Assembly (NCBI GenBank): GCA_030077755.1
Contig: JAQJZZ010000004.1
Coordinates: 186,001 to 250,000 of the forward strand
Source: Filosporella fistucella
Lineage: Eukaryota > Ascomycota > Leotiomycetes > Helotiales
Direction of reading: 5' to 3'
Length of the DNA stretch: 64,000 nucleotides
Shown here: piece by piece, positions 34,147 through 45,199 of the stretch
Layout of the letters: every line of letters begins with the position of its first letter
Position numbering within the stretch: position 1 is the first letter of the stretch
Made by a program: the position numbers and the translations under genes
Notes under the pieces: generated by a model
What the model was told of the DNA's origin: nothing
The model's input: only the letters and a program-made list of their open reading frames with translations
The model's database searches: none

Positions 34147-35849
34147 CTAGCATACCCACGCCCAAAATTTTCCCCAGATCGTCGTCGGCGCCTCGATACT
34201 CCACGTGGTATCGTCATCCGAGGAGCAGCCCGTCGCGATGTCTGCTTCCGAGACACTGACGAATTTCGTGCGCATGATGAGCTTGTGTCCTGCATACAGC
34301 ACGACGAATAAGATCACACTGATGTATGCCACGAAGAAGTTTGTCGTGTTCCATGGAATGAAGGCGGTGAAACCTTGAGTAAGGATGATGAGAACGTTGA
34401 AGAAGAGGCCGTAGTATGCAAAGTATGGCTCCCAGAAAGCTTTATATGGGAGATTGTCTCGTGACATATTGCGAGATGCGAGGACTTTCATGAAAGCGAT
34501 ATGACAGGCGTTAATACAGGCCCAGGTAATAAAGCCAGCGACGCCAGTTATGTTGAGAAGCCAGTTAAAAACTTCAGCTCCGCTGTTCGACAAGTTCAGA
34601 AATGCAATGAGACCAAACGCGGCAGTGAATGAGACGGCGACGTAGGGGACGCCATTCTTGGCGACGCGTTTCAGGATCGCGGGAGCAGATCCGTCGTTGG
34701 CGAGACCAAGAAGGATACGAGAGCCTGAATAAACATTTGAGTTTGCTGCGGATAGAACCACGAACAATAGAACAGCGTTGATGAGACCTGGCAAGACTTT
34801 GACTCCTGCGAGTTTTGCTGCGATGACGAATGGAGATGCTGTGGCATTGCTAGCATCAGAGAGGAGGTCTTCATTCGTATATGGGACAAGGAGACCGATG
34901 AAAAAGATGGTGAATACGAAGAAAAAGAGGATACGGTAGAAAGTCTTCCGGATGGCGGCTGGAACATTCTTTCGTGGGTTCTCGGTCTCGCCCGCTGCAA
35001 TACCGACGAGCTCCGTGCCTTGGTAAGAGAAGCCGGCTTGGATGAGGACAGCCCAGAATCCAACAAATTTGGAGAGTGCCTCATTGTTTCCGACCTCCTC
35101 TAGAAGGTATGGAGCAAATGCTCCTGGATTTCCCCAGGTATGGAAGCCTAGGTAGCCGTGCTGGCCTGCACCGGCATCGATGCAAATAGCGAAGATGAGA
35201 AATCCAATGACGGTAAGGACTTTGATCGTAGACAACCAGAACTCGAACTCTCCATAGAATCTGACCGGCAGAAAATTGATAAACGTAATCACGACCCAGA
35301 ATACTCCAATAAAGATCCCAATTGATAGGTTTGGCGCCCAGTATTGGATAATCAAACCAGTAGCAGTGAGTTCCAGCGAGTATGTCATAGCCCATGAAAA
35401 CCAATAGATCCAGCCCATTGCGAATCCCAAGCTAGGATCAATAAAACGTGTGGCGTATGCGGTGAAAGCTCCTGATATAGGAATATAAGTTGCCATCTCT
35501 CCAAGAGATGTCATAACCGAGTAGACGAGAGTCCCGACAAAGATGTAGGCGATGAGAGCTCCAGCCGGCCCTGACTTCGCAATTGCGCCTCCAGATCCGA
35601 TGAACAATCCCGTGCCAATAGTTCCACCTGTCTGTTATTAGCCATTTGTTTCAAGATATATCAATCTGTAAACATACCAATTGCAATCATTTGCAAATGT
35701 CTCGCCTTGAGCTTTCTCTCCAAATGTGCCACGTGAGGCAATCCCTTCTCAGCCTCATCACCTTCACTCCCACTATCCCTCCTTTGTCCAGTAGTACCCT
35801 CGACCTTCTTCTCCGCCATAGGAGCAGGCGAAATATCCGACTCAGCCAT
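34147..35849 (-). CDS. Amino-acid permease (yeast amino acid transporter family)
   Basis: Exons 35849..35678 and 35627..34147 with a 50-nt intron give 550 residues. A hydrophilic N-terminus leads to LKARHLQMIAIGGTIGTGLFIGSG, the first-helix signature of the APC/YAT family, formed exactly across the splice junction. About twelve membrane segments follow. The conserved segment FSYQGTELVGIAAGETENPRK and the loop SNVYSGSRILLGLANDGSAP are both typical. The C-terminus ends FWAWVC, like the FWx(n)C tail that is palmitoylated in yeast members. The protein imports amino acids with protons across the plasma membrane; specificity cannot be read. A TATA box lies about 100 nt upstream. Confidence 0.95.
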
Positions 35850-35946
35850 TTCGTGGAGAATAACCTTTTCTCAGTTGACCTTAGACGGCTTGACACACAA
35901 AATAATAGCAACAACACACAACCCAGTCAACAACTCCCGCACCACA

Positions 35947-35955
35947 CTTATATAG
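35947..35955 (-). promoter_or_regulatory. TATA box of the amino-acid permease
   Basis: Minus strand reads CTATATAAG about 100 nt upstream of the ATG at 35849. Confidence 0.55.
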
Positions 35956-37817
35956 AATAAAGACACGAGAGAAAATTATCTGCACGAAAATCTTACCCTA
36001 CAAATTCTGCCCTTTTGTGGGTCGTACCACCATAAAGCAGTGGATGCGTCATGTGACGCGGCTGCTAAGGGGAAAAAATGGGTGAAAAAAGTGACAAACC
36101 CTTCAGAAACCGACGGACTGGCCCGAACTTTCGGGTATCCATGGTAAGAAAATTTTAAGCGCTTGCTTGTTGAGCTCTAATGATAACTGAAGCATGCCAT
36201 CTTGCTGAATTGGGTATAAGGAGGTGAATCCGTGGTATTGTTGGTGTTTTGGTGGTGTATTCTCTGGAGTGGAAGTTGACAAGGAGCGTTTTTGCACATT
36301 CGCGATGATACCCCGGCAGGCCTGAAGCGAGAATGTCAGAAGTCAATGACGCAACGCAACTGTTCTATTCTTGTTCCCTTGCACATCAATTCATGAGCAA
36401 TATTCAGAGCGTGTTCTTCGCGCGAAAATTATATCTTCATTGCGAGAGTAGTTTCCGTGCAGTTGGGGAAAAGTCTTGCAGTCGGCGTCTTTCAATCGGC
36501 ACAGTTTTCCGTTGCCCCTTTGTTAATCCTGTTCCTCGGCTTGGCGTGATATGGGTGGGGCGGCTCCCGCCGAGTGGCAATATCTTGAACAGATTATCGA
36601 TTTGGATATTTTTTTTATTTGTTCGAGTGCTTTTGATTTCATGTTTGCACTAGAGAGGGGAGATCAATTTGAATATAAAGTGAGTTCACTTTCGAAACAC
36701 GAGAAGAGCAAAACCGCACCTGCAGTCCAAAAAATATAAAATAAAATAAAACTCAGGACTTCAAAAATGCAAAAACTCCAGTACCCCCTTCGAAATGGGG
36801 ATACCTTGGAAAATCTGCCGGGACCAGATTTTTAAAGCCGCGGATATGGTGAATCATTTCTCGTTTCGATCGATCGTTGAACTCGGGGTCGTTGTGGTTT
36901 GTTGGCCAAAGTTTACTCTGTTCCTCCTCACAGTTTGACCTGACCACTCCGCCAGGGGAGAGGCGCCTTCTGCTTGGTGAAGAGTTTGTTATCTGATCTT
37001 ATAAAGGACACACGTGAATCAATTTTTAGGGAGGACACGTCCGAGTGGATTTATACTCAGCTTGGTGGAGGTGTTTTTATTTGTATTTGATGCGCAGAAG
37101 CTTCAAGTGAGATCTGCGTAGCTGTGAGTTTCTGTTTGGTATGATTGAGCAGCTATAGTCTTCTGGTATCTAGACCATTGAACTTATTTCAAAGGGAGAT
37201 TGGGATGGATAAGTGATAGTATTTATGGACGATCTTACCAGAAGAGGGTTTCAACAATCTGGCCACGATTTGCTTCGACAATGCATATTACATACCCGAT
37301 TTTCATCTATAATCGAGCGTCTTAGCCTTAAATTCTCCCCTATAGCTAAAATTCAAGCGACTTCGGTAATATAGCTTTCGCTACTTCCATTTTGACAACT
37401 TTTTGGAGTGTAGGTAGGTTCGTAGATCATGTTCCGCTAACCTGTGGGATGTAAACGCATCTCGCGCGTTATGATTACTGTAAGGAATTTCAAGAGACGT
37501 ATCTCTAGATGACTTCACAAGCTGGAGCTTCTGAATTTTCATTCCACATCATCCACCTTTTGAGGTTTAGGGTTCAGCTTCCAAATGCGGGGTGATTACT
37601 CAGATCTTCCAACACGTCATATCAGGTTCTAACAACATATATGTGCATTCAGTACACTTTTTGTATAAAGATGGTAAGATATTTTGCCTCTACCAAAGTT
37701 TCCTCGTCTCGCACTCTTCACTGCTTGCTGGTCGATATATATTCTCCATTTCGGTCACATCGGTCACGTGCCTTGCATATATTTACCACCACAATTGGAA
37801 GTCTGACACTATCCACC
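35956..37817. other. Intergenic region between divergent genes
   Basis: About 1.9 kb between permease and oxidoreductase starts. I see no gene. Near 37754-37771 a direct repeat CGGTCACATCGGTCACGTG includes an E-box (CACGTG). A TATATATT at 37736-37743 lies about 75 nt upstream of the next ATG. Confidence 0.5.
37736..37771 (+). promoter_or_regulatory. TATA-like box plus CGGTCAC direct repeat with E-box
   Basis: TATATATT at 37736 is followed by two copies of CGGTCAC 9 bp apart, the second running into CACGTG. They lie 50-80 nt before the ATG at 37818 and are candidate core-promoter and activator sites. Confidence 0.4.
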
Positions 37818-39269
37818 ATGTCCTCCGCCTCAGCAGAACAATCCCACTTCGCAGCCCTGATCGTCGGTTCTGGTCAAGCTGGCACACCTCTCGCGTCCGC
37901 ATTTTCAAAAGCAGGACAGAAAACCCTTCTCATCGAACGCTCCCACATCGCAGGCTGTTGCGTAAATGAAGGATGCACACCCACGAAAACATTGATAGCA
38001 TCTGGACGAGCTGCATATCTTACACGTCGTGGTGCAGACTATGGAGTCCATACTTCTGATGAGAGAGGAGAGAATAAGGTAGTAGTTGATATGTTGAAAG
38101 TGAGACAGAGGAAAAGAGATATCGTGAAGAGTTTCAGAGAAGGAAGTGAGAAGAGGCTTGAGAGTTCAGGAGTGGAAGTCTGGATGGGAAGTGCTGAGTT
38201 TGTGGATGCGAGGAGGGTGAAAATTAGATTAAATGAAGGAGGCGAGAAGATTGTCACCGCGGACAAGATTTTCATAAATACGGGCGAAAGGCCTGCGCCT
38301 CCAAGGTTGGAAGGGATTGACAGTTTGGAACCGAAAAGAGTTTTGGACTCAACAAGTATCCAAGAGCTGGATGAAGTTCCCGCTCATTTAATTGTTGTCG
38401 GGGGAGGATATGTAGGTGTTGAATTCGCGCAGCTCATGAGGAGACTAGGCTCTGAAGTCACGATTTTGCAAAGGGGAAAACAACTGCTGCCTAGAGAAGA
38501 TCCAGAGATCGCTCAATGTCTCCTGGATATTCTCGAAGAAGATGGAATCAAAGTCCTGCTCAATAGTGAGACGACAAGTGTTCAATCCTCGACAGACAAC
38601 AGCTTTCAACTCCATATCCGAACCAAAACCGAACAACAAACTATCTCAGGGACACACATCCTCTTCGCCGCTGGCCGCGTCCCAAATACAGAGTCTCTAA
38701 ATCTCCCAGCTGCAGGTATAAAAACAAATGCACGAGGCTACATCATCGCAAACGAATTCCTGGAAAGCTCCACAGAAGGCATCTATGCTTTAGGCGATGT
38801 AAAAGGTCCACCGGCATTCACACACATCTCTTACGACGATTATCGCATCATCTCCACCAATCTGCTCCCCTCTCCCACAAGCCAAACCAAACCCAAACTC
38901 AGCACCAAAGATCGACTTATCCCCTACGTCGTCTACACCGATCCTCAACTCGGACACATCGGTCTCCATGAATCAGAAGCACTTACCAAATTCCCCGATC
39001 GAAATATCAAGACCGCAAAAATGCCGATGAGTTATGTAGCGCGAGCATTGGAAACAGATGAGAGTAGAGGAATGATGAAAGCGGTTGTTGATATGGATAG
39101 TGGGTTGATACTTGGGTTTACGTGTCTGGGTGTTGAGGGAGGAGAGGTGATGGCTGTGGTGCAGATGGCGATGATGGGTGGGGTTGGGTATGAGAGGTTG
39201 AGAGATGCTATTTGGGCTCATCCTAGTTTGGCTGAGAGTTTGAATAATATTTGGGGGTTTTTGGAATAA
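37818..39269 (+). CDS. Class-I pyridine nucleotide-disulfide oxidoreductase (mercuric-reductase-like)
   Basis: A single exon of 483 residues from the ATG of MSSASAEQSH; the frame is open 59 codons upstream but that part is not family-like. FAD motif GSGQAG is at 17-22. The redox pair sits in CCVNEGCTPTK, with Cys48 and Cys53 as active pair and an extra Cys47. The NAD(P) motif VVGGGYVGVEFAQ is near 194. A second FAD contact is GIYALGDVKGPPAFTH. The C-terminal dimer domain holds the His-Glu pair in AHPSLAESL near 467, so the active site looks complete. These enzymes move electrons from NAD(P)H through FAD to a disulfide or metal ion. Substrate is unknown; the lack of an N-terminal HMA domain and of C-terminal Cys pairs argues against true mercuric reductase. 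Confidence 0.92.
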   Translation: MSSASAEQSHFAALIVGSGQAGTPLASAFSKAGQKTLLIERSHIAGCCVNEGCTPTKTLIASGRAAYLTRRGADYGVHTSDERGENKVVVDMLKVRQRKRDIVKSFREGSEKRLESSGVEVWMGSAEFVDARRVKIRLNEGGEKIVTADKIFINTGERPAPPRLEGIDSLEPKRVLDSTSIQELDEVPAHLIVVGGGYVGVEFAQLMRRLGSEVTILQRGKQLLPREDPEIAQCLLDILEEDGIKVLLNSETTSVQSSTDNSFQLHIRTKTEQQTISGTHILFAAGRVPNTESLNLPAAGIKTNARGYIIANEFLESSTEGIYALGDVKGPPAFTHISYDDYRIISTNLLPSPTSQTKPKLSTKDRLIPYVVYTDPQLGHIGLHESEALTKFPDRNIKTAKMPMSYVARALETDESRGMMKAVVDMDSGLILGFTCLGVEGGEVMAVVQMAMMGGVGYERLRDAIWAHPSLAESLNNIWGFLE

Positions 39270-40013
39270 GTTTGATAGATATGTGAGAATTGATATTGAT
39301 GCTGGGAATAATTTTGTGCAACTCGATTGATTGAGGTGGCTTTGAAGATTTGTGTATTTGCGTTGTTCCAAGCGCACTTGCTCTATACTTTGATGTCTAG
39401 AGCAAATATTATAGCTAATATCCCAAATGACAAATTTTTGAACTGTGGTGACTTCCTTTGGAGCAGACAATTCCTCATCCATATCCTCAAATCCATTTCT
39501 GAACTATAAATTCTAAATAATTCTACTACTAATAGGTGGTTGAATAGTATACCCGCTTAATCTCTTATCCTATATTACTTATTCTTGTAGATGTTAAAGT
39601 ATAATATAAAGTAGTTATTAATTTCTTGTGACCAATCTCTAAACTAGCAAAGAAGTTTAACCATAGGAGCAAGAACACGGATAATTGAAAGTTTGGATTA
39701 AACTCGAAGGCGCAAGCCTATATATTATTTTTAAAGGAAAGTAAAGAGCGAAGAGAGTTAAGAGTATCAGTTATATCCAAATAATCCATCTCCAATATAC
39801 GAGGGTTCGTACCGCTGCAACAAAATCAATGGTCGCCAGCAAAGAATCGCATACAACAGCTCCTTCGATGACTGATCGAGTCTCAAACCCCTACGGATCT
39901 ATGGTACGATTTATAAGTTCTCTGTTTGAGAGAAGGCATCTAAACAGAAGCTGAAGCTAAAGTCGCACTGAGGTTTTCTGGCTTTAGTACCTCCAAAAAA
40001 ATTCGCGGAAAAT

Positions 40014-40232
40014 TTGAGGAAAGTGTGGAATTTGGGAAGAAGTTCTGTATTGAGGGAATTGGCATGTAATGATGGATTCAGAGAGCAATATTTGCATATC
40101 CATAACAGGGCTCAGGGAATGCATTTCGACTTCGACTGCTGGGATGAAGATGAGGACCCGCCTTCCTATGAAGAGGCTACTGCTACGTGTGAAGGGGACA
40201 ACTCTTGTCAAGTTGAATCAGAGCCAACATAA
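40014..40232 (+). pseudogene. Possible gene fragment with PPSYEEA motif
   Basis: The frame encodes about 72 residues including DCWDEDEDPPSYEEATA, a composition typical of real fungal proteins with PPxY-like WW-binding sites. Upstream acceptor sites at 39971-39972 or 39986-39987 exist, but no upstream exon with an ATG joins in the right phase. It may be the tail of a decayed gene. Low confidence. Confidence 0.25.
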
Positions 40233-40700
40233 ATCTCAAGAAACGAGCAGAAGACATCCAGGCCTGAAGACAACATAGGTATCGCTCCAAGACTTAATTC
40301 TCCTACGATAAACCTCTTCAAAAAAATAAAATGGAATGCTGTGAACGAAATCAGCCACTAGGTCTTTGGGAAGCTTCCACGGGATATACAATTTTCACCA
40401 GTCCCATCTTCTTCAATACGTACCGGCAAGATCGGAAAATTAACTGTACAACGTAACAACATAATCCAATCTTACTGCTGATGCAGTGCTGAATAATATC
40501 AAAATCATCAAATGAAAACATTCCCCGGAAAAATATACCCTCCAAGAAATTCGAAGTCCAATTAGCCTATTCGCCACCCGCAGTCGGATCCCTCTATCCG
40601 CCTCCCCTATCTCCCCAATGCCCGATTCAATTCAATTCCAACCGCGGCCGTCAAAACAACCTACTTGTACACGTTCCCAATTCCCTAACTCTATTCGCTT

Positions 40701-40740
40701 GCTCTCTCTCTTTCTCTCTCTCTCTGCGTCTCTCTCCCCC
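40701..40740. repeat. CT-rich low-complexity run
   Basis: Mostly CT dinucleotides (CTCTCTCTCTTTCTCTCTC and so on), about 360 bp upstream of the DLH gene start. Confidence 0.8.
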
Positions 40741-41101
40741 CAAAAATGCACTGCGTCACCATCCCACCCCCATCCGCCAAAACCAAGTCTCCCGCTCATC
40801 GGTCCCGAGAATCTCTCGGCACCCTCAACAACCCTGAAAAACAACATGCATATCAGGCACAATCTGCGTGCCAGAACTCTAATGTGCTGACTACATATCC
40901 ATATCCATCAGAGATGAACATGGCGCGGAGATAACATTCTTGGCGATGCGTCTTGGCTGTGGTTTACCCCTCTTTAATATGTTTACCTTGCGCTGCTTAA
41001 CCTCGCAAAAAATAATTCAAAAGTTTCATTGTTCTTCTTAATTTTTCAAAACTCGAATTGGGAATTGATACGTTCTAAAAGTTTCTACATCCGAGTTAAC
41101 A

Positions 41102-42315
41102 ATGCGTTCCTCAACTCTTTTATCAGCGGTATTGGGAATAACCACCTCCCTCGCTTCTGCATCCCCATCTTACGACCCCGCTCCCCTCATCTACGAACAC
41201 GCCGGCCACCTCTTCAACAAAGTGTCGAGCCAGTCATGCTGTGTCGACGGCGTCCTGACGAATGGAAACGCGACGGGGAGTTATAAAGATGTGGGCGGGA
41301 GTAAGTTTGCACTTGTCGTGTGCTTTTTTCTTCTCTCTACCCCTATCCTGCTCGCCAAAATAGACGTTACTCCAAAATTTCAATTGACGAGATGTCATAG
41401 CAAACTCATATTTATCTTACCCGCCTACGCATAATAAGAAACAAAATGGGACTGAGATTGCGATTCTGTATCTCACCGATATTTTCGGTGTGCAATTGGT
41501 TAATAATAGATTGTTTGTCCCCTTCGATTCCCACCGTCACTACACTACCCTACCCTGCGCTGTCTCGCTAACAATATGATTGTAGACTTGGAGACAGTCT
41601 CGCAAAAGCGGGATATCTCGTCGTGATGCCTGATCTCTTTAACGGTGATCCCGGTTTGTCTCCCTCCTTTCCATCTTGAATGCCCAAACTGAGAAAAACT
41701 GTAGTCCCAGCAGATGCCCTCTCAGGCGGCGCACCAGGCTTCAACCTGACAGAGTGGCGAGCGCGTCATCCGCCGGCTGCTATTGATGCCATCGTGGGCT
41801 CAACAATCAAAGCTATGCGGGGAGACCTTGGCGTGAAGAAAATCGGAGCTGTGGGATATTGGTTAGTCTCCTTTCGCTAGTCCTAGACTCAGATGAAGAC
41901 GATATTAACTGAAAGCAGTTTTGGAGGGAAATACGTAGCCCGTTTCTTGGCTGCTGGTAAAGGTCTCGATGCAGGCTTTACAGCTCATCCTAGTGGTGTC
42001 GAGGCCGCTGAGTGGGGGAACGTCAGTGTGCCGCTCAGTATCGCTTTCGGAGGTTCGTTTACATCCCTTCTCAGTGCTATCCATGAAAAAGAGAGCTGAT
42101 CGTATCTAGAACTTGATGGTTCCAACACTCCAGCTCAGAGAGCCGCAGCGGAAGCCATTTTCCAGCAACAGAATACCACGTTCCAGACCAATCTGTATTC
42201 CAATGCTGAACATGGATTTGCCGTTCGTACGAACTTGACTGATCCACAAAAGAAATTTGCTCAGGAATCGGCTTACTTTCAGGCTGTTAGATGGTTTGAT
42301 GCCTGGGTTAAGTAG
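41102..42315 (+). CDS. Secreted dienelactone-hydrolase-family protein
   Basis: Six exons (41102..41300, 41401..41512, 41586..41653, 41705..41861, 41919..42052, 42110..42315; introns 51-100 nt) give 291 residues. A signal peptide (MRSSTLLSAVLGITTSLASA) is followed by the Cys-containing segment SQSCCVDGV typical of fungal members. The core matches the alpha/beta-hydrolase DLH fold: LYLTDIFGVQLVNNRLLGD and YLVVMPDLFNGD. The nucleophile is Cys179 in GYCFGGKY; the other triad members are probably Asp226 (FGELDGS) and His258 (NAEHGFAV). DLH enzymes open dienelactones in aromatic catabolism, but secreted fungal members have no proven substrate. The first intron acceptor was chosen at 41399-41400 because it restores a family-like GGTNSYLSYPP. 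Confidence 0.9.
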
Positions 42316-42808
42316 ATCTGGTCATTCTGTAGTGTTAGTAATTCGGAATCATCGACAAATATTCCTTAACCTTTGAAATTTAATTCATGTGATACAGATG
42401 GCAAAGAACAGTCCATAGGACTCGGAGATTGTTTGACACCAATCACTTACATCCCTTATTCAAAATTTTCTTCACGAATAGAAACTTCTTCAAGAAATCT
42501 TTTGTATTCATATGCCTCTACATCGACGATTCAGAGCACTATGAGCTATTCTATGGCATATAGCCAAACAACATCCTCCAGCGCAAATCGTCAGACCAGC
42601 TGCGTTGCCGCGTGAGCATTGCAAAATGGTTGTAGAAGGCAAAAGGCTGAAAAAGCCAATTCATAACTGTCCCATGTGACAATTCAATTCTGATTAGAAA
42701 AAGCAAGAAACGTGTGATGGCAATAGAGAACAAGACATGAAAACCATATCCTCAACGAGCGTGCAAATCTGAAGAAGTGCTATCTCGAAACATTATCTCA
42801 GAAGATAA
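42316..42808. other. Convergent intergenic region
   Basis: 493 bp between the DLH gene and the minus-strand Ser/Thr-rich gene. No gene seen. Confidence 0.55.
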
Positions 42809-45199
42809 TTAATGGATATGGGTGCTGACACGGCAGAGGCCAACGCGACACGTGTTGTCATACCAGCCAAGACGAACGTCATCCATCCACCAGATCTTTG
42901 GCTCCGATGCAACAGTAACATTGATACGAAGAGAGTCCAGGTCCTTGAAGGAAGCATCAAGAGTGACTGGAGTAAGAGAACAGTCCTTCAGTGCTGGACA
43001 GGCAGGAACGTTGATCTTCTGAGATACAACTGGACTGGTAAGCTTCGTGGCGGGATCATATCGGAAACCGGTGAAGCTGAATACACAATCAGGACCGAAA
43101 GAATCGCAACCCATAGAAGCACCGTAAGCGTTGAAACTGAAACATCCTGTAAGACCATGATCACCATTACCGATATCACCAGAGAAGCCGAATTCCCGAG
43201 CGTTTGGGCCAGATTGAGAGTTGGAACCGTTGACGTTGAAGTTTGGGATGAACTCTACCAAAAGAGGCTTGGAGGAAGGCAGGTAAGGATCAGTTGGTGG
43301 TGGGACGACGGTGAAACCATCCGAGAAATCAAATTGATGATACGGATTGAAGAGTGGTGCAGGTTGGACAGTATTAAGATTGGTGTCATTGCTGACGCTC
43401 AATGGTGGAATATCGTCAAACTAGGAGCAATCAGTGAATGGACTACTTTGTTGAAGGAATGTAACTTACGTTCAAGGTGAAATCACCAGTCTCTCCACAA
43501 CTTGTAGGGCTTACCGACGCGGTTGACAGTAGCCGAGTAGAGGTGGAAGTCAACAACGTGGTAGATGGGGAATTTGAAGTTGGCACAACAACTGTCGAAG
43601 ATGACGGGGAAAGAGCGGCCAAGGGAGAGCTAGATGGGGGAGCGAAGAGTGTTGTCCATGAACCAGTGACAGGTGGCAATGAGCCGAGCTTTGAGGTCAT
43701 GATGTCAATGCGTGAACTCGATGTCGTGGTGCTTGAAAGCGAGGTGACGACACCGAGAGCAGAAGAAGTCGATGATCCTCCTACGACCGACGAGCTTGTT
43801 GGCAATCTATTTGTGGTGGATGTTGGAGACAGCAATTGAGACTCTGAGGTTGTCGAGACACTAAAAGCGGCGCTTGGCAGAACCAAAGTAGAGTTAAATG
43901 CGCCAGACGCCGTTGGATCGATAAAGGGGCTCGTAGTGTTGACGAACGGTGGAACCTCCGACGTGGTTTGACTTGCGAAGGATGACGATGGGGTAGCGAG
44001 CGTAGATTCATTGAACGAAGTTGCTGCAGCTGTACCAGTCCAGGAATAAGCATTACCACTGATAATAGAAGTGGTCCAGGCACCGATAGCACTCGTTGTA
44101 GAGCTGACGAGGGTTGCCGAGGTCAACGTAGCTGAGCTGAAAAACTCTGGAGGAGTTGTCAAAGCGTTGAAGCCACTCTTTGCAGAGTAGGTGGACAGCG
44201 AGTAGGTGTTTGGAGACTTCGTGTAGATATCAAAAGTGGGCTCATCAGTAACGATGGAGTGAGGCTGATTCGCGGTTGTGAAGGCAGCAGTGACAAGGTA
44301 TTGAGCTGCAGACGATGTTGCATTCCAGCCACCCCAGCCAGAATTGGAACCAATTGGCAGAAGACCAGTTCCAGCAGAAGTAAGCGTGGTGGCCTGAGCA
44401 AGGCTAGCAGAAGTGTTGACAGCGGACAGAGTCTCAGTGATTGTAATAGGATGAGTCTTGTAGACTGTGCTCTTCAAAGTCAAGGTGCTAGTATGCTTAG
44501 TGTCCGGCACAGGTGTATCCACAGGAAGAACAGTGACAACGCTGGTAGCAACGACGTACGATTGGCTGGGATCAGGAGTTTGACCATTGTACCCTAGAAA
44601 TTGGAGTTAGTCGCTGCCAATTGATATTCCTGACTTGCGAAGAACATCGAGGTCAAGAGTACTTGGACTTACAGAAGGTGGTGCCGTTTTCTACGATGAA
44701 GGTTGGAGGGGGAGTTGGACCATATTGAGTGACAGTGACAACGGCAGTAGAAATAATCGTAGTCTCATAGTGCATATCAGTTGAAAGAGCAGCGGCAACC
44801 TGGCTGGAAGAGGCGAGGGGTTGAGTGACGTATACTGTGTTGGCATGGTCGAGGGTTTTGGTCGAGGTGAGGGTATTGAAACGCGTCACGGTAGTGTAGG
44901 AAGTCGAAGTTGGCCGCTCACTCAATTCCATGGTTTCGGTGGAGTCCTCGGTGATATAGACGGTGCTGATAGCGGTTGCAGAGACGTGTACGGTAACAGT
45001 GTATGGTTGAGGGATAGTAACGTAGACGGTGGTAGCATTTGGGAATTTGGCGCCGCAGGTCTCAACACCACTGCGCAAGATCAGTTTCTGAATTGGAAAA
45101 AATAAGATCAACGTACTATGAGTTGGCAGGAGCTGAAGTCGACAATGCAGCAAAGCTCAGCGCACTGCCGACCAAGGTGGTCAACACCTTGGGAAGCAT
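42809..45199 (-). CDS. Large secreted Ser/Thr-rich protein with C-terminal globular domain
   Basis: Four exons (45199..45117, 45070..44673, 44593..43470, 43420..42809; introns 46, 79, 49 nt) give 738 residues. A signal peptide starts MLPKVLTTLVGSALSFAA. Residues 28-160 are rich in short beta-like T-V-T-V repeats (VYVTIPQPYTVTVHV). Residues 160-530 are very rich in Ser and Thr, as in heavily O-glycosylated stalks. The last 200 residues look folded: FDDIPPLSV opens it, and ENGTTF- and NPYHQFDFSDGF-type blocks, paired Cys (GCFSF, MGCDSFGPDC, PACPALKDCS) and WWMDDVRLGW near the end suggest a beta-sandwich binding domain. No GPI signal is visible. I do not recognise a named family with certainty. 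A wall or surface role is inferred. Confidence 0.85.

Larger units (their letters stand above)
39270..41101. other. Intergenic region with AT-rich segment
   Basis: 1.8 kb. 39490-39780 is strongly AT-rich and contains TATACCCGCTTAATC at about 39548, the reverse complement of a motif also present in the degenerate repeats near 20464 and 20655. A plus-strand frame at 40014-40232 ends in an acidic stretch with DPPSYEEAT but has no ATG or fitting upstream exon. A CT-rich run lies at 40701-40740. It precedes the DLH gene. Confidence 0.45.

Noticed and set aside
37641..37817. Upstream extension of the disulfide oxidoreductase frame
   Set aside because: The first 59 codons do not look like family sequence or a clean targeting peptide; the ATG at 37818 gives a normal N-terminus.
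39490..39824. AT-rich segment as a solo LTR
   Set aside because: No clear TG...CA ends with target-site duplication and no partner copy in the window.
42812..43480. 222-codon plus-strand frame
   Set aside because: Antisense shadow of the well-supported minus-strand secreted protein.
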